NCBI GenBank assembly: GCA_017547175.1
Contig: JAFYQI010000007.1
Span: 1-64,000, forward strand
DNA length: 64,000 bases
Direction of reading: 5' to 3'
From: Alistipes sp.
GTDB lineage: Bacteria; Bacteroidota; Bacteroidia; Bacteroidales; Rikenellaceae
Shown piece after piece: positions 53,524 through 61,354 of the stretch (position 1 is the first letter of the stretch; each line of letters starts with the position of its first letter). The notes under the pieces were generated by a model, which saw only the letters and a list, made by a program, of their open reading frames with translations, was not told the origin of the DNA and did not search any database. The position numbers and the translations under genes were made by a program.

Positions 53524-54246
53524 TTACTCCTCGTCGGCCTCCTTCATCGTGTGGTAGACATTCGTTACGTCGTCGTCCTCCTCGAGCTTCTCAACGAGCT
53601 TCTCGATAGCCTCGCGGCCCTCAGCGTCGAGCTCCTTCGTGTCGGTCGGGATGTAAACACCCTCACCCGATACGATCTCGTAGTTGTTATCATCCAACCA
53701 CTTCTGGATGTTACCGAAATTCTCGTAGGCGGCATATACCGTGATACCATCCTCCTCGGGATAGAACTCATCGACACCCAGGTCGATCATCTCCAGCTCG
53801 AGTTCCTCGGGATCAACACCCTCGGCGCGGAACTTAAAGACGCACTTGTGCTCGAACATGAATGCCACCGAACCGCTGTTACCCAGCGTACCGCCGCACT
53901 TGTTGAAGTGCATACGTACGTTAGCTACCGTACGGTTCGTGTTATCGGTTGCCGTCTCCACGAGGAAGGCGATACCGTGTGCACCATAGCCTTCGTATAC
54001 AACCTCCTTATAGTCTGCAGCGTCCTTCTCCGTGGCACGCTTGATAGCGCGCTCCACATTCTCCTTGGGCATATTCTCCGCCTTGGCGTTCTGGATCAGC
54101 AGGCGCAGACGCGTATTGGCCGAAGGATCGGGACCGGCAGCCTTCACGGCGATTTCGATCTCCTTACCCAGCTTCGTAAATACGCGGGCCATGTGTCCCC
54201 AGCGCTTCATTTTTCTCGCCTTGCGATACTCAAATGCTCTTCCCAT
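53524..54246 (-). CDS. YebC/PmpR-family protein
   Basis: YebC proteins have been described as transcription factors and, more recently, as ribosome-associated factors that help translation of difficult motifs. The 240-residue protein starts MGRAFEYRKARKMKRWGHMA (the Bacteroidetes variant of the AGHSKW start) and contains NMPKENVERAIKRAT and YEGYGAHGIAFLVETATDN. Start ATG 54246; the longer in-frame ATG 54300 adds unlikely residues. Acidic C-terminus. Confidence 0.95.
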   Translation of the reverse strand: MGRAFEYRKARKMKRWGHMARVFTKLGKEIEIAVKAAGPDPSANTRLRLLIQNAKAENMPKENVERAIKRATEKDAADYKEVVYEGYGAHGIAFLVETATDNTNRTVANVRMHFNKCGGTLGNSGSVAFMFEHKCVFKFRAEGVDPEELELEMIDLGVDEFYPEEDGITVYAAYENFGNIQKWLDDNNYEIVSGEGVYIPTDTKELDAEGREAIEKLVEKLEEDDDVTNVYHTMKEADEE

Positions 54247-54340
54247 AGTCTGTATTGTTATATTTTTTAGTTGCTTCGTTTCTTGATGGCTTGCCATCAT
54301 ACGCCATAGGCGTTTCGTATAAGGCAGCCGTTTAGATGCG

Positions 54341-54348
54341 CAAAATTA
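54341..54348 (-). promoter_or_regulatory. -7 element for yebC
   Basis: Minus strand TAATTTTG, about 95 bp before the chosen start; -33 not clear. Confidence 0.45.
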
Positions 54349-54390
54349 CACAATTAAAAATAAAAAATGAAAAATTAAGAATAAAATTAC

Positions 54391-54398
54391 TACCTTTG
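54391..54398 (+). promoter_or_regulatory. -7 element for the VOC gene
   Basis: TACCTTTG ends 23 bp before ATG 54422. The region is A/T-rich and divergent from the yebC element. Confidence 0.6.
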
Positions 54399-54421
54399 GA
54401 TTACACTAATACACATTTACC

Positions 54422-54805
54422 ATGAACATTGGAGCAAGATTCGACCATTTCAACATCGATGTACAAAATCTCGAGCGCAGCCTCGAATTTTACGACAAGG
54501 CATTAGGCCTGAAAGAGATGTATCGCAAAGTTGCCGAGGACGGCAGCTACATCATCGCCTTCCTCGGTGACGGCATCACAGACTTTAAGCTGGAGCTTAC
54601 GTGGTTGCGCGACCACGCCGACAAACCTTTTGAGCTAGGCGAGAACGAGAGCCACTTGTGTCTGCGCGTCGAGGGTGACTACGAGGAGTTGCGCGAATAT
54701 TATCGCGAGATGGGTTGCTTGTGCTACGAGAACCACAAGATGAACCTCTACTTCATCAACGACCCCGACGACTATTGGATCGAGGTGTTGCCCGTGAAGC
54801 GATAG
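54422..54805 (+). CDS. VOC-superfamily protein (glyoxalase I-like)
   Basis: The 127-residue protein has the paired beta-alpha-beta VOC fold and the four metal-ligand positions of glyoxalase I: His in DHFNIDV, Glu in KLELTW, His in ESHLCLRV and Glu in YWIEVLP. A lactoylglutathione lyase role is possible, but Bacteroidales often lack glutathione, so another thiol or substrate may be used. Single-gene transcript with own promoter and terminator. Confidence 0.88.
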   Translation: MNIGARFDHFNIDVQNLERSLEFYDKALGLKEMYRKVAEDGSYIIAFLGDGITDFKLELTWLRDHADKPFELGENESHLCLRVEGDYEELREYYREMGCLCYENHKMNLYFINDPDDYWIEVLPVKR

Positions 54806-54860
54806 CTACATGTTGAAATTCGAGCATTGAAAGTTTTGTCTTACTTTGATCTGCTCAACA

Positions 54861-54903
54861 AAAAGGGAGATAGCCAACGGTTCAGGCTATCTCCCTTTTT
54901 TTA
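54861..54903. terminator. Terminator between VOC gene and EamA gene
   Basis: AAAAGGGAGATAGCC / GGCTATCTCCCTTTT, a 15-bp perfect stem with T runs on both strands; serves both convergent genes. Confidence 0.9.
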
Positions 54904-54947
54904 CTGAGCTAACTAACTTTGACCTTGCAACTATTATCTTTCAACGA

Positions 54948-55880
54948 TCAATTCTCAACTTTCAACTGCTCCATCTCTCGGCGACTCTTCGATTGGGTGA
55001 CCATCCAAACGCCCGTAAAGACCAACATGGCAGCAGCCGCTTTGACAAAGCCAAAACGATCGAGCCCCAACGCAACGCTGAAGAGCACAGCCACCACGGG
55101 TTGCACATAATTATACATGGCCACCAGCGTCGGACGCAGATGCTGCTGTCCGATCGGCACGCAAAGATAGGTCACGAAAGTAGCCCCCACAACCACAAAC
55201 AGCGCACCGAAAATGGTCTTCGGCGGCAGTGATGCAAAATCGGTAGCCAGCAATGGTTTATGATAAATCACCAAGGCAACAAGCGCCGCAAAGAGGAACA
55301 TCCACTTCATCACCGTGAAGGCCGAATAGCGAACAATCACCGAGCGGAAAGCGGTCAGGTAGAACGAAAAGCTGATCGTACTGATGATGCAGAGCGCATT
55401 ACCCCACAGATTCGAGGCCACAGCCGAGGCCGTTTGGCTCATCACCACCAAAATCACGGCGCCTGTACAACCCACCGCCACACCACCGGCCTTGAGCCAA
55501 GTGATCGGTTCACGCAGAAAGAGAGCCGCCAAGATCATCGTAACGATCGGCACCAGGGTCGCGATGATCGAGGCATCGATGGGCGAAGTAAGCGACAAGC
55601 CCCACAAATAGAGCAGTTGATTAAACTGAATACCAAAGATCGAGGCAAGTAGCAAAAGGCCCAAATCACGCTTCGTAACCCGTTCGCGCGGCATAAAGAG
55701 CGAAAAGACCCAAAACAGCAATGCAGCACCCGCCATGCGACAAGCACTAAGTGCAAAGGGGCTGATTCCTTCGGGATTGGAGGCCGACTGCAAGACCTGT
55801 TTGCAAATCGGGGCGTTCAATCCCCAAATGATATTGGCCACCCACAAAGCCGTATGGCCTTTCAATTTATTGCGATCCAT
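54948..55880 (-). CDS. DMT-family transporter (EamA), first of a divergent pair
   Basis: The 310-residue protein has ten membrane helices and two EamA repeats (IIWGLNAPICKQ; GVAVGCTGAVILV). Such carriers export or import metabolites; the cargo is unknown. ATG 55880 (MDRNKLKGH) is chosen, because the in-frame ATG at 55904 lies inside the promoter -7 element. The last codons (EQLKVEN) fall in a TTGAAAGTTGAGAATTGA stretch like those seen in other intergenic regions. It is divergent from the next EamA gene. Confidence 0.92.
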   Translation of the reverse strand: MDRNKLKGHTALWVANIIWGLNAPICKQVLQSASNPEGISPFALSACRMAGAALLFWVFSLFMPRERVTKRDLGLLLLASIFGIQFNQLLYLWGLSLTSPIDASIIATLVPIVTMILAALFLREPITWLKAGGVAVGCTGAVILVVMSQTASAVASNLWGNALCIISTISFSFYLTAFRSVIVRYSAFTVMKWMFLFAALVALVIYHKPLLATDFASLPPKTIFGALFVVVGATFVTYLCVPIGQQHLRPTLVAMYNYVQPVVAVLFSVALGLDRFGFVKAAAAMLVFTGVWMVTQSKSRREMEQLKVEN

Positions 55881-55901
55881 CGTTGTGTTAATTTCGTGGG
55901 G

Positions 55902-55909
55902 CAAAGGTA
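55902..55909 (-). promoter_or_regulatory. -7 element for the leftward EamA gene
   Basis: Minus strand TACCTTTG, 21 bp before ATG 55880. A TTTG near 55929-55932 may serve the rightward gene. Confidence 0.6.
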
Positions 55910-55929
55910 ATCTCTTTTTTGCATAAAAT

Positions 55930-56889
55930 TTGCCGTCGCGCTCTTCAGTGAATAAATTCCGCTATAATTGGGATCTGATAGTGGCGAACATGTTGTTCGG
56001 CGCCAACTTTTCGTTCTACGTGTCGCTCATTCGCAACTACCTCGATTTCCAACAACTATTTATGCTACAGGTGTTGGCCGGAGCACTCTTCTTTATTCCC
56101 GGTGCCCTCTTTTCACCCCGCACCTACCGCATTTCGCTCGGCGATCTAGTCAAAATTTTCCTCGTATCGTTACTCGTCATTTTCGGATGGATGTATTTCC
56201 TGCTTTGGGGCTCCTCTTACACCAACCCGATTGACGGCGCCACGATCGCCACACTCGGCCCTGCTATCACCCTGTTGATCGACCGCCTGCTCCACCACAA
56301 CGAGCCGTTCAACCGCTCGCGCATTATTGGCATCATTGCTATCTCATTAGGTGCCTGGTTACTGATTTTCGATCGCGGCTTTATCCTCACGCATGGCAGT
56401 CGAGGATGGGGCAATCTGCTGATTCTTTGCGCCGTTATTGCCATCGGAGCCAATACAGTGATCATCAAGCCTCAACTCAAAAAACTTGGTACAAAGGTAG
56501 TCATGGGATGGTACTACTTCATCGGACTGCTGATCTCGGCACCTTTTTTTTGGCACTACATTGACCATACCGAATTTTGGCGCCTACCACCGTTTGCGCT
56601 CTTTGAATTGGGTTATCTGCTCCTGTTTGGCACAGTCTGGCCCATGCATCTGCTCTATCGAGGTGCAGAACATCTGACAGCCGTACATACGGCCCTCTAT
56701 CGCTATATTCAGCCCCTCATCGCCGGAATACTCGCCATCTGGCGTCATCAGGCACAATTCGATAGCACGAACCTGACGGCGCTCGTGCTGATCTTTATCG
56801 GTATTCTATTGACGGTGATTGGTTATCGACGCTCCATGCAGGCTATTCGCGAATCACTTGCACCTCGCCGTTTTCGCCAAAAGCAATGA
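55930..56889 (+). CDS. DMT-family transporter (EamA), second of a divergent pair
   Basis: The 319-residue (from TTG 55930) protein has ten membrane helices and EamA features (VANMLFGANFSFYVSL; TNPIDGATIATLGPAITLL). No ATG is present near the start; GTG 55948 is a likelier start, since TTG 55930 overlaps a possible -7 element. Cargo unknown. Its 3' end overlaps convergent tsaC by 47 bp. Related to, but diverged from, the leftward transporter. Confidence 0.9.
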   Translation: MPSRSSVNKFRYNWDLIVANMLFGANFSFYVSLIRNYLDFQQLFMLQVLAGALFFIPGALFSPRTYRISLGDLVKIFLVSLLVIFGWMYFLLWGSSYTNPIDGATIATLGPAITLLIDRLLHHNEPFNRSRIIGIIAISLGAWLLIFDRGFILTHGSRGWGNLLILCAVIAIGANTVIIKPQLKKLGTKVVMGWYYFIGLLISAPFFWHYIDHTEFWRLPPFALFELGYLLLFGTVWPMHLLYRGAEHLTAVHTALYRYIQPLIAGILAIWRHQAQFDSTNLTALVLIFIGILLTVIGYRRSMQAIRESLAPRRFRQKQ

Positions 56890-57460
56890 TCGACGAAGAC
56901 TTACCCGTAGATCGGCCCTGGAAGCGGGGATTCACGACATAATCAACACCTGCCACAATCTCAGCGGTGATTTCGGGCAGGGTGCGCGGCGTTTTTTCAC
57001 CCGAGATATTGGCCGATGTAGAGACAATCGGACGTCCTAACTTACGCAACAAGCGTTGGCAAAATTCATGATCGGGAACGCGGACTCCGAGTGTCCCCTC
57101 GTCGGGAATCAGGTTCTTCGCCACACCCGTTGCTCCGGGCAGAATCAGCGTGAGGGGCGAGGTTGCCATCTCCATCACCTCGAAAGCAATACCCGGGGCA
57201 CGATTTACATAACGCACGATCTCGTCGGCCGAGGGGCAAAGCACCAACATGGCATGCTTGTTTTCGCTCTGCTTGAGCGCATAGATGCGCTGCACGGCCT
57301 CCTCGTTCGTGGCATCACAACCAATGCCCCACACCGTATCAGTCGGATAAAGAATCAATCCACCCGCCTTAAGAATTTTCGCCGCCTCATCAACGGCTGC
57401 CAGCAGCGCTGCATCGGGTTTTCGTTCTCCAGTTTTTCGTACGTTATCTTGTTGTCGCAT
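56843..57460 (-). CDS. tsaC: Threonylcarbamoyl-AMP synthase (Sua5/YrdC/YciO family)
   Basis: The enzyme makes the threonylcarbamoyl-AMP used for the t6A modification next to tRNA anticodons. The 205-residue protein has the family motifs GGLILYPTDTVWGIGCDA, KQSENKHAMLVLC, LTLILPGA, LGVRVPDHEF and PIVSTSANISGE. It is the short (YrdC-like) form. It follows cca by 3 bp, so both tRNA-maturation genes are probably co-transcribed. Confidence 0.94.
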   Translation of the reverse strand: MRQQDNVRKTGERKPDAALLAAVDEAAKILKAGGLILYPTDTVWGIGCDATNEEAVQRIYALKQSENKHAMLVLCPSADEIVRYVNRAPGIAFEVMEMATSPLTLILPGATGVAKNLIPDEGTLGVRVPDHEFCQRLLRKLGRPIVSTSANISGEKTPRTLPEITAEIVAGVDYVVNPRFQGRSTGKSSSIIAFGENGEVQVIRE

Positions 57461-57463
57461 AAG

Positions 57464-58861
57464 CTATTGTTTTTTCAAGCCTCGTTCCTCGGCCACACGC
57501 TCCATCAAGGCATAGGCGGCCTCATATTCATTGGGGATCACACCATCGAGAATGGCATTTTTGATCAGTTCCTTGATTTCGCCGATCACCTGACAAGGAG
57601 GAATTCCATAGGTCTGCATGATGATCTCGCCCGTAATCGGGGGCTGGAAATTGCGAATACGATCACGCTCCTCCAAATCCTTCATCTTGTGGCGTACCAA
57701 CTCGAAATTTTTCAAGTAGCGCTTCACCTTTTCATCAATACCCGAGGTGATGTCGGCTTCACACAAGATCATCAGCTTTTCCACATCGTCACCCGCCTCA
57801 AACAAGAGTCGTCGAACAGCCGAGTCGGTCACCAAATCCTCCGAAAGGATAATCGGTCGCAGATGCAGAAAGACCAGCTTCTGCACGAACTTCATATGCT
57901 CGTTCATCGGGAGTTTCATGCGACGGAAAATAGCGGGGACCATCTTCGACCCGGCTACCTCATGACCATGGAACGTCCAGCCGCACTTTGCATCATAACC
58001 CTTGCATTGCGGCTTGGCAATATCGTGCAGTACGGCAGCCCAACGCAACCACAAATCATCCGAACGACGGGCCACGTTATCAACCACTTGTAACGTATGT
58101 TTGAAGTTATCTTTGTGGGCATGCTTCCCTCGTCGCTCCACCCCCTTCAAGGCAGCCAACTCGGGAAATATCAACGCCAAAAGTCCCGATTGATCGAGTA
58201 GCGTAAAGCCGATCGAGGGAACCGGCGAAAGAACTATTTTATTGAGCTCGGTGATGATGCGCTCGCGCGAAACGATGTGGATGCGCTCGGCGTTGCGGCG
58301 AATCGCCTCGAAGGTCTCCTCGTCGATCGTGAAGCCCAACTGCGAAGCAAATCTCACAGCACGCATCATGCGCAAAGGATCATCCGAAAAGGTAATATCG
58401 GGATCGCACGGAGTACGGATCAGACAATCCTCCATATCTTCCATGCCATAGAAGGGGTCGACCAACTCACCAAATCGATCCTCGGAAAGCGACCAGGCAA
58501 GTGCATTAATCGTAAAGTCTCGACGTCGTTGGTCATCCTCAAGCGTACCGGCTTCGACCTGCGGCTTGCGCGAATCGTGCGTATAGCTTTCGCGACGCGC
58601 CCCGACGAACTCCACCTCCACCCCGTCACGCGTACGCAACATGGCCGTTCCAAAGGTCTTGTAGATCGAGACTTTGGTCTTCAACTCACGCCCCAACGCC
58701 TCGGCCAGTGCAATACCGCTACCCACCACCACCACATCGACATCGGTCGAAGGGCGACGGAGGTAGTGGTCACGCACGTAACCTCCAACTACATAGGCAT
58801 CTACGCCCTGCTCCTTGGCGATGCGGGCAATGCGACGAAATATGGGATTTGACAGCGGCAC
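57464..58861 (-). CDS. cca: CCA tRNA nucleotidyltransferase / HD-domain poly(A) polymerase-type
   Basis: The enzyme adds or repairs the CCA end of tRNAs, needed here because tRNA-Lys encodes only CC. The 465-residue protein has the nucleotidyltransferase acids in STDVDVVVVGSG, the RRDFTINALAWS motif, FSDDPLRMMRAVRFASQLGF, and an HD domain (HAHKDNFKHTLQVVDN; VLHDIAKPQCKG). Length fits the class II enzyme with HD domain. It follows pdxJ by 6 bp. Confidence 0.94.
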   Translation of the reverse strand: MPLSNPIFRRIARIAKEQGVDAYVVGGYVRDHYLRRPSTDVDVVVVGSGIALAEALGRELKTKVSIYKTFGTAMLRTRDGVEVEFVGARRESYTHDSRKPQVEAGTLEDDQRRRDFTINALAWSLSEDRFGELVDPFYGMEDMEDCLIRTPCDPDITFSDDPLRMMRAVRFASQLGFTIDEETFEAIRRNAERIHIVSRERIITELNKIVLSPVPSIGFTLLDQSGLLALIFPELAALKGVERRGKHAHKDNFKHTLQVVDNVARRSDDLWLRWAAVLHDIAKPQCKGYDAKCGWTFHGHEVAGSKMVPAIFRRMKLPMNEHMKFVQKLVFLHLRPIILSEDLVTDSAVRRLLFEAGDDVEKLMILCEADITSGIDEKVKRYLKNFELVRHKMKDLEERDRIRNFQPPITGEIIMQTYGIPPCQVIGEIKELIKNAILDGVIPNEYEAAYALMERVAEERGLKKQ

Positions 58862-58867
58862 AGCGAA

Positions 58868-59581
58868 TTATTTTAATTGACGCTGATAGAGTTGTACGGT
58901 ATTCTCCAGACCCAGATAGAGTGCATCCGAAATCAAGGCATGGCCAATGGAGACCTCATCGGTCCAAGGGATACACGCATGATAGTACGCCAGATTTTCG
59001 AGCGAGAGGTCATGACCGGCGTTCAGACCCAAGCCCTGACGTTTCGCCTCTTCGGCTGCTGCCACAAAGGGGGCAATCGCCTCCTCGCGTCCGGCTCCAT
59101 AACGGCTGGCATAGCTCTCGGTGTAGAGCTCCACGCGGTCGGCACCACACGCCTTGGCTCCGGCTACCATTACCGGATCGGGATCGACAAAGATCGAAAC
59201 ACGAATTCCCTTCTCGTGGAAGCGAGCCGTGACCTCGGCCAAAAAATCGCGATGACGAATCGTATCCCATCCGGCATTGGAGGTGAGGGCATCCGGAGCA
59301 TCGGGGACCAAGGTCACTTGTGCGGGAACAACCTCCAGCACCAAATCGATGAAACTTTCGATCGGGTTACCTTCGACATTGAGTTCGGTTGCGATCTTCT
59401 GCTTCAACTGACGCACGTCGTCGTAGCGAATGTGGCGTGCATCGGGACGCGGATGAACCGTGATACCATCGGCACCAAAACGTTCGATGTCAAGAGCAGC
59501 CTGCAAGACATCGGGGCAATTGCCGCCGCGCGAATTGCGCAAAACAGCAATCTTATTGATATTTACACTTAACTTTGTCAC
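58868..59581 (-). CDS. pdxJ: Pyridoxine 5'-phosphate synthase
   Basis: PdxJ closes the ring of vitamin B6 in the DXP-dependent pathway. The 237-residue protein starts with GTG at 59581 ([20 protein letters not shown]) and has [54 protein letters not shown] and [15 protein letters not shown]. Length is normal. It heads the pdxJ-cca-tsaC run. Confidence 0.96.
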   Translation of the reverse strand: MTKLSVNINKIAVLRNSRGGNCPDVLQAALDIERFGADGITVHPRPDARHIRYDDVRQLKQKIATELNVEGNPIESFIDLVLEVVPAQVTLVPDAPDALTSNAGWDTIRHRDFLAEVTARFHEKGIRVSIFVDPDPVMVAGAKACGADRVELYTESYASRYGAGREEAIAPFVAAAEEAKRQGLGLNAGHDLSLENLAYYHACIPWTDEVSIGHALISDALYLGLENTVQLYQRQLK

Positions 59582-59589
59582 AATTTCGT

Positions 59590-59597
59590 TATATTTG
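59590..59597 (+). promoter_or_regulatory. -7 element for nadK
   Basis: TATATTTG, 36 bp before ATG 59634; the -33 element is weak. The region also lies just before divergent pdxJ. Confidence 0.6.
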
Positions 59598-59633
59598 CAG
59601 TGGTAAAGTTACTCATTTTTTTCTTACGGACGG

Positions 59634-60512
59634 ATGAAAATCATACTTTTTTCCCGCCGAGGTCTTGCTTTTCGAGCCGAGGAGCTTGTCCTACTGCGCG
59701 AAGCAATTGCCGATTTCGAATTTGATTTCGCTGTAAACGAGGAGTTTGCAGCCATACTCAATGAGCAAATCGGCTGGAATATACCTGCCGAACAACTGTA
59801 CGGTTCGACCATCGATATCGAGGACGCCGAAGCCACTCTGGTCTGCTACGGAGGCGACGGCACCTTACTCGAGGGGGTGCATCGTCTGGGCAACAACCGA
59901 ATTCCCGTCGTCGGCATCAATGCCGGCCACCTGGGTTTTCTTTCAAGCGACTCGCGCAAAGGAATCAAACGTCTCTTTACGGCCCTCTATGAGGGGACGT
60001 TGCGATTCGAGGAGCGTTCATTAATCGAGGTCTGCGGAGATTTGCCCGAAGGGCTCGATACCGCCTTGGCGCTCAACGAATTCTCGATTCAGCGCAACGG
60101 TGCTGGCATGCTCTCGCTCGAACTATTTGTCGATGATCAGATGGTAGCCACCAGTCATGGTGACGGTCTGATTGTTGCCACCCCTACCGGCTCGACCGCC
60201 TATTCACTCAGCGCCGGAGGTCCCGTTGTGGCTCCCGCTTGTGCTTGCTTTGTCGTCACCCCCATTGCGCCCCACAACCTCACGATGCGTCCGGTCGTCA
60301 TCCCTGACACAAGCCGAATTCGACTCAAAATACAGGCGCGCCGTTCGGAACCATTTCTCACGCTTGACAACCGCTCCTATGCGGCTCCTCACAGCTGTGA
60401 ATTTACGCTCAAAAAGGCCGAGCGCCCGATTTTTCTCGCCGTACCACACAATATATCGTTCTACGACACGTTACGCAATAAGATGATGTGGGGAATAGAC
60501 CCACGCAACTGA
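59634..60512 (+). CDS. nadK: NAD kinase
   Basis: NadK phosphorylates NAD to NADP. The 292-residue protein has the catalytic GGDGTLLEGVH, GINAGHLGFLSS, the ELxLNEFSIQRNG region and DGLIVATPTGSTAYSLSAGGPVV. Length is normal. It stands alone between pdxJ and uppS, with its own promoter. Confidence 0.96.
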   Translation: MKIILFSRRGLAFRAEELVLLREAIADFEFDFAVNEEFAAILNEQIGWNIPAEQLYGSTIDIEDAEATLVCYGGDGTLLEGVHRLGNNRIPVVGINAGHLGFLSSDSRKGIKRLFTALYEGTLRFEERSLIEVCGDLPEGLDTALALNEFSIQRNGAGMLSLELFVDDQMVATSHGDGLIVATPTGSTAYSLSAGGPVVAPACACFVVTPIAPHNLTMRPVVIPDTSRIRLKIQARRSEPFLTLDNRSYAAPHSCEFTLKKAERPIFLAVPHNISFYDTLRNKMMWGIDPRN

Positions 60513-60579
60513 TTTGCCTCTATTTCGCAATTTTCGGGAAAGTTAGCCTGCGAAGGGGCTGTTTTTCATTTTTTATAGC

Positions 60580-60587
60580 TATATTTG
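60580..60587 (+). promoter_or_regulatory. -7 element for uppS, very close to the start codon
   Basis: TATATTTG ends at 60587; transcription would start near 60593, about 4 nt before ATG 60597, predicting a leaderless or near-leaderless mRNA. Confidence 0.55.
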
Positions 60588-60596
60588 CACCCTATT

Positions 60597-61310
60597 ATGA
60601 GCATCGCAAAACCGATACCGCAACATATCGCCATCATCATGGACGGCAACGGACGTTGGGCCAAGCTGCGCGGCAAGGATCGTACCGAAGGCCATATAGC
60701 CGGTGTCGAGACGATTCGTACCACGTTACGCATTGCTGCTCAACGAGGTGTTCGTTACCTCACCTTCTACGCCTTTTCGACCGAAAATTGGGGGCGCCCG
60801 GAGGCGGAGGTCAATGCTTTGATGGATCTTTTGTGTCGCAGCGTGATCAACGAAACTCCCGAGTTGATCCGCATGGGTATTTGCGTCCGCACGATCGGTG
60901 ACCGCAGCCGTTTTTCGGAGCGTGTGCAACAGCACCTTGCTCAGATCGAAGAGCAGACTGCCGCGGGTGATCGACTGACAATGGTCTTGGCACTAAACTA
61001 CTCCTCACGCGATGAGTTGCGCCGTGCCGTACAGGAGTTGGCTCGACGGGTTGAAGCGGGGACGTTGCAGGCAAGCCAGATCGACGAGACGTGCATCTCG
61101 GAAATGCTGGATACGGCCTTCATGCCCGACCCCGATCTGGTGATCCGCACCAGCGGTGAGCAGCGTTTGAGCAACTTCCTCATGTGGCAGGCCTCGTACG
61201 CTGAGTTCTACTTCCCCGAGGTGTTGTGGCCCGATTTCACGGAAGAGGAGTTCGATCGAGCGTTGGATGTCTATGCAGCACGCGATCGTCGCTTCGGTTT
61301 GGTTAAGTAA
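60597..61310 (+). CDS. uppS: Isoprenyl (undecaprenyl) diphosphate synthase
   Basis: UppS makes the C55 lipid carrier for peptidoglycan and O-antigen. The 237-residue protein has the family motifs HIAIIMDGNGRWAKLRG, TLRIAAQRGVRYLTFYAFSTENW and DPDLVIRTSGEQRLSNFLMWQ. ATG 60597 (MSIAKPIPQ) is chosen; the in-frame TTG 60585 falls in the promoter. It precedes bamA by 44 bp, the common uppS-bamA order. Confidence 0.95.
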   Translation: MSIAKPIPQHIAIIMDGNGRWAKLRGKDRTEGHIAGVETIRTTLRIAAQRGVRYLTFYAFSTENWGRPEAEVNALMDLLCRSVINETPELIRMGICVRTIGDRSRFSERVQQHLAQIEEQTAAGDRLTMVLALNYSSRDELRRAVQELARRVEAGTLQASQIDETCISEMLDTAFMPDPDLVIRTSGEQRLSNFLMWQASYAEFYFPEVLWPDFTEEEFDRALDVYAARDRRFGLVK

Positions 61311-61354
61311 CGATGCCCGAACAAAACAGAGAAAAAGAAACTATTTCGAGATAG

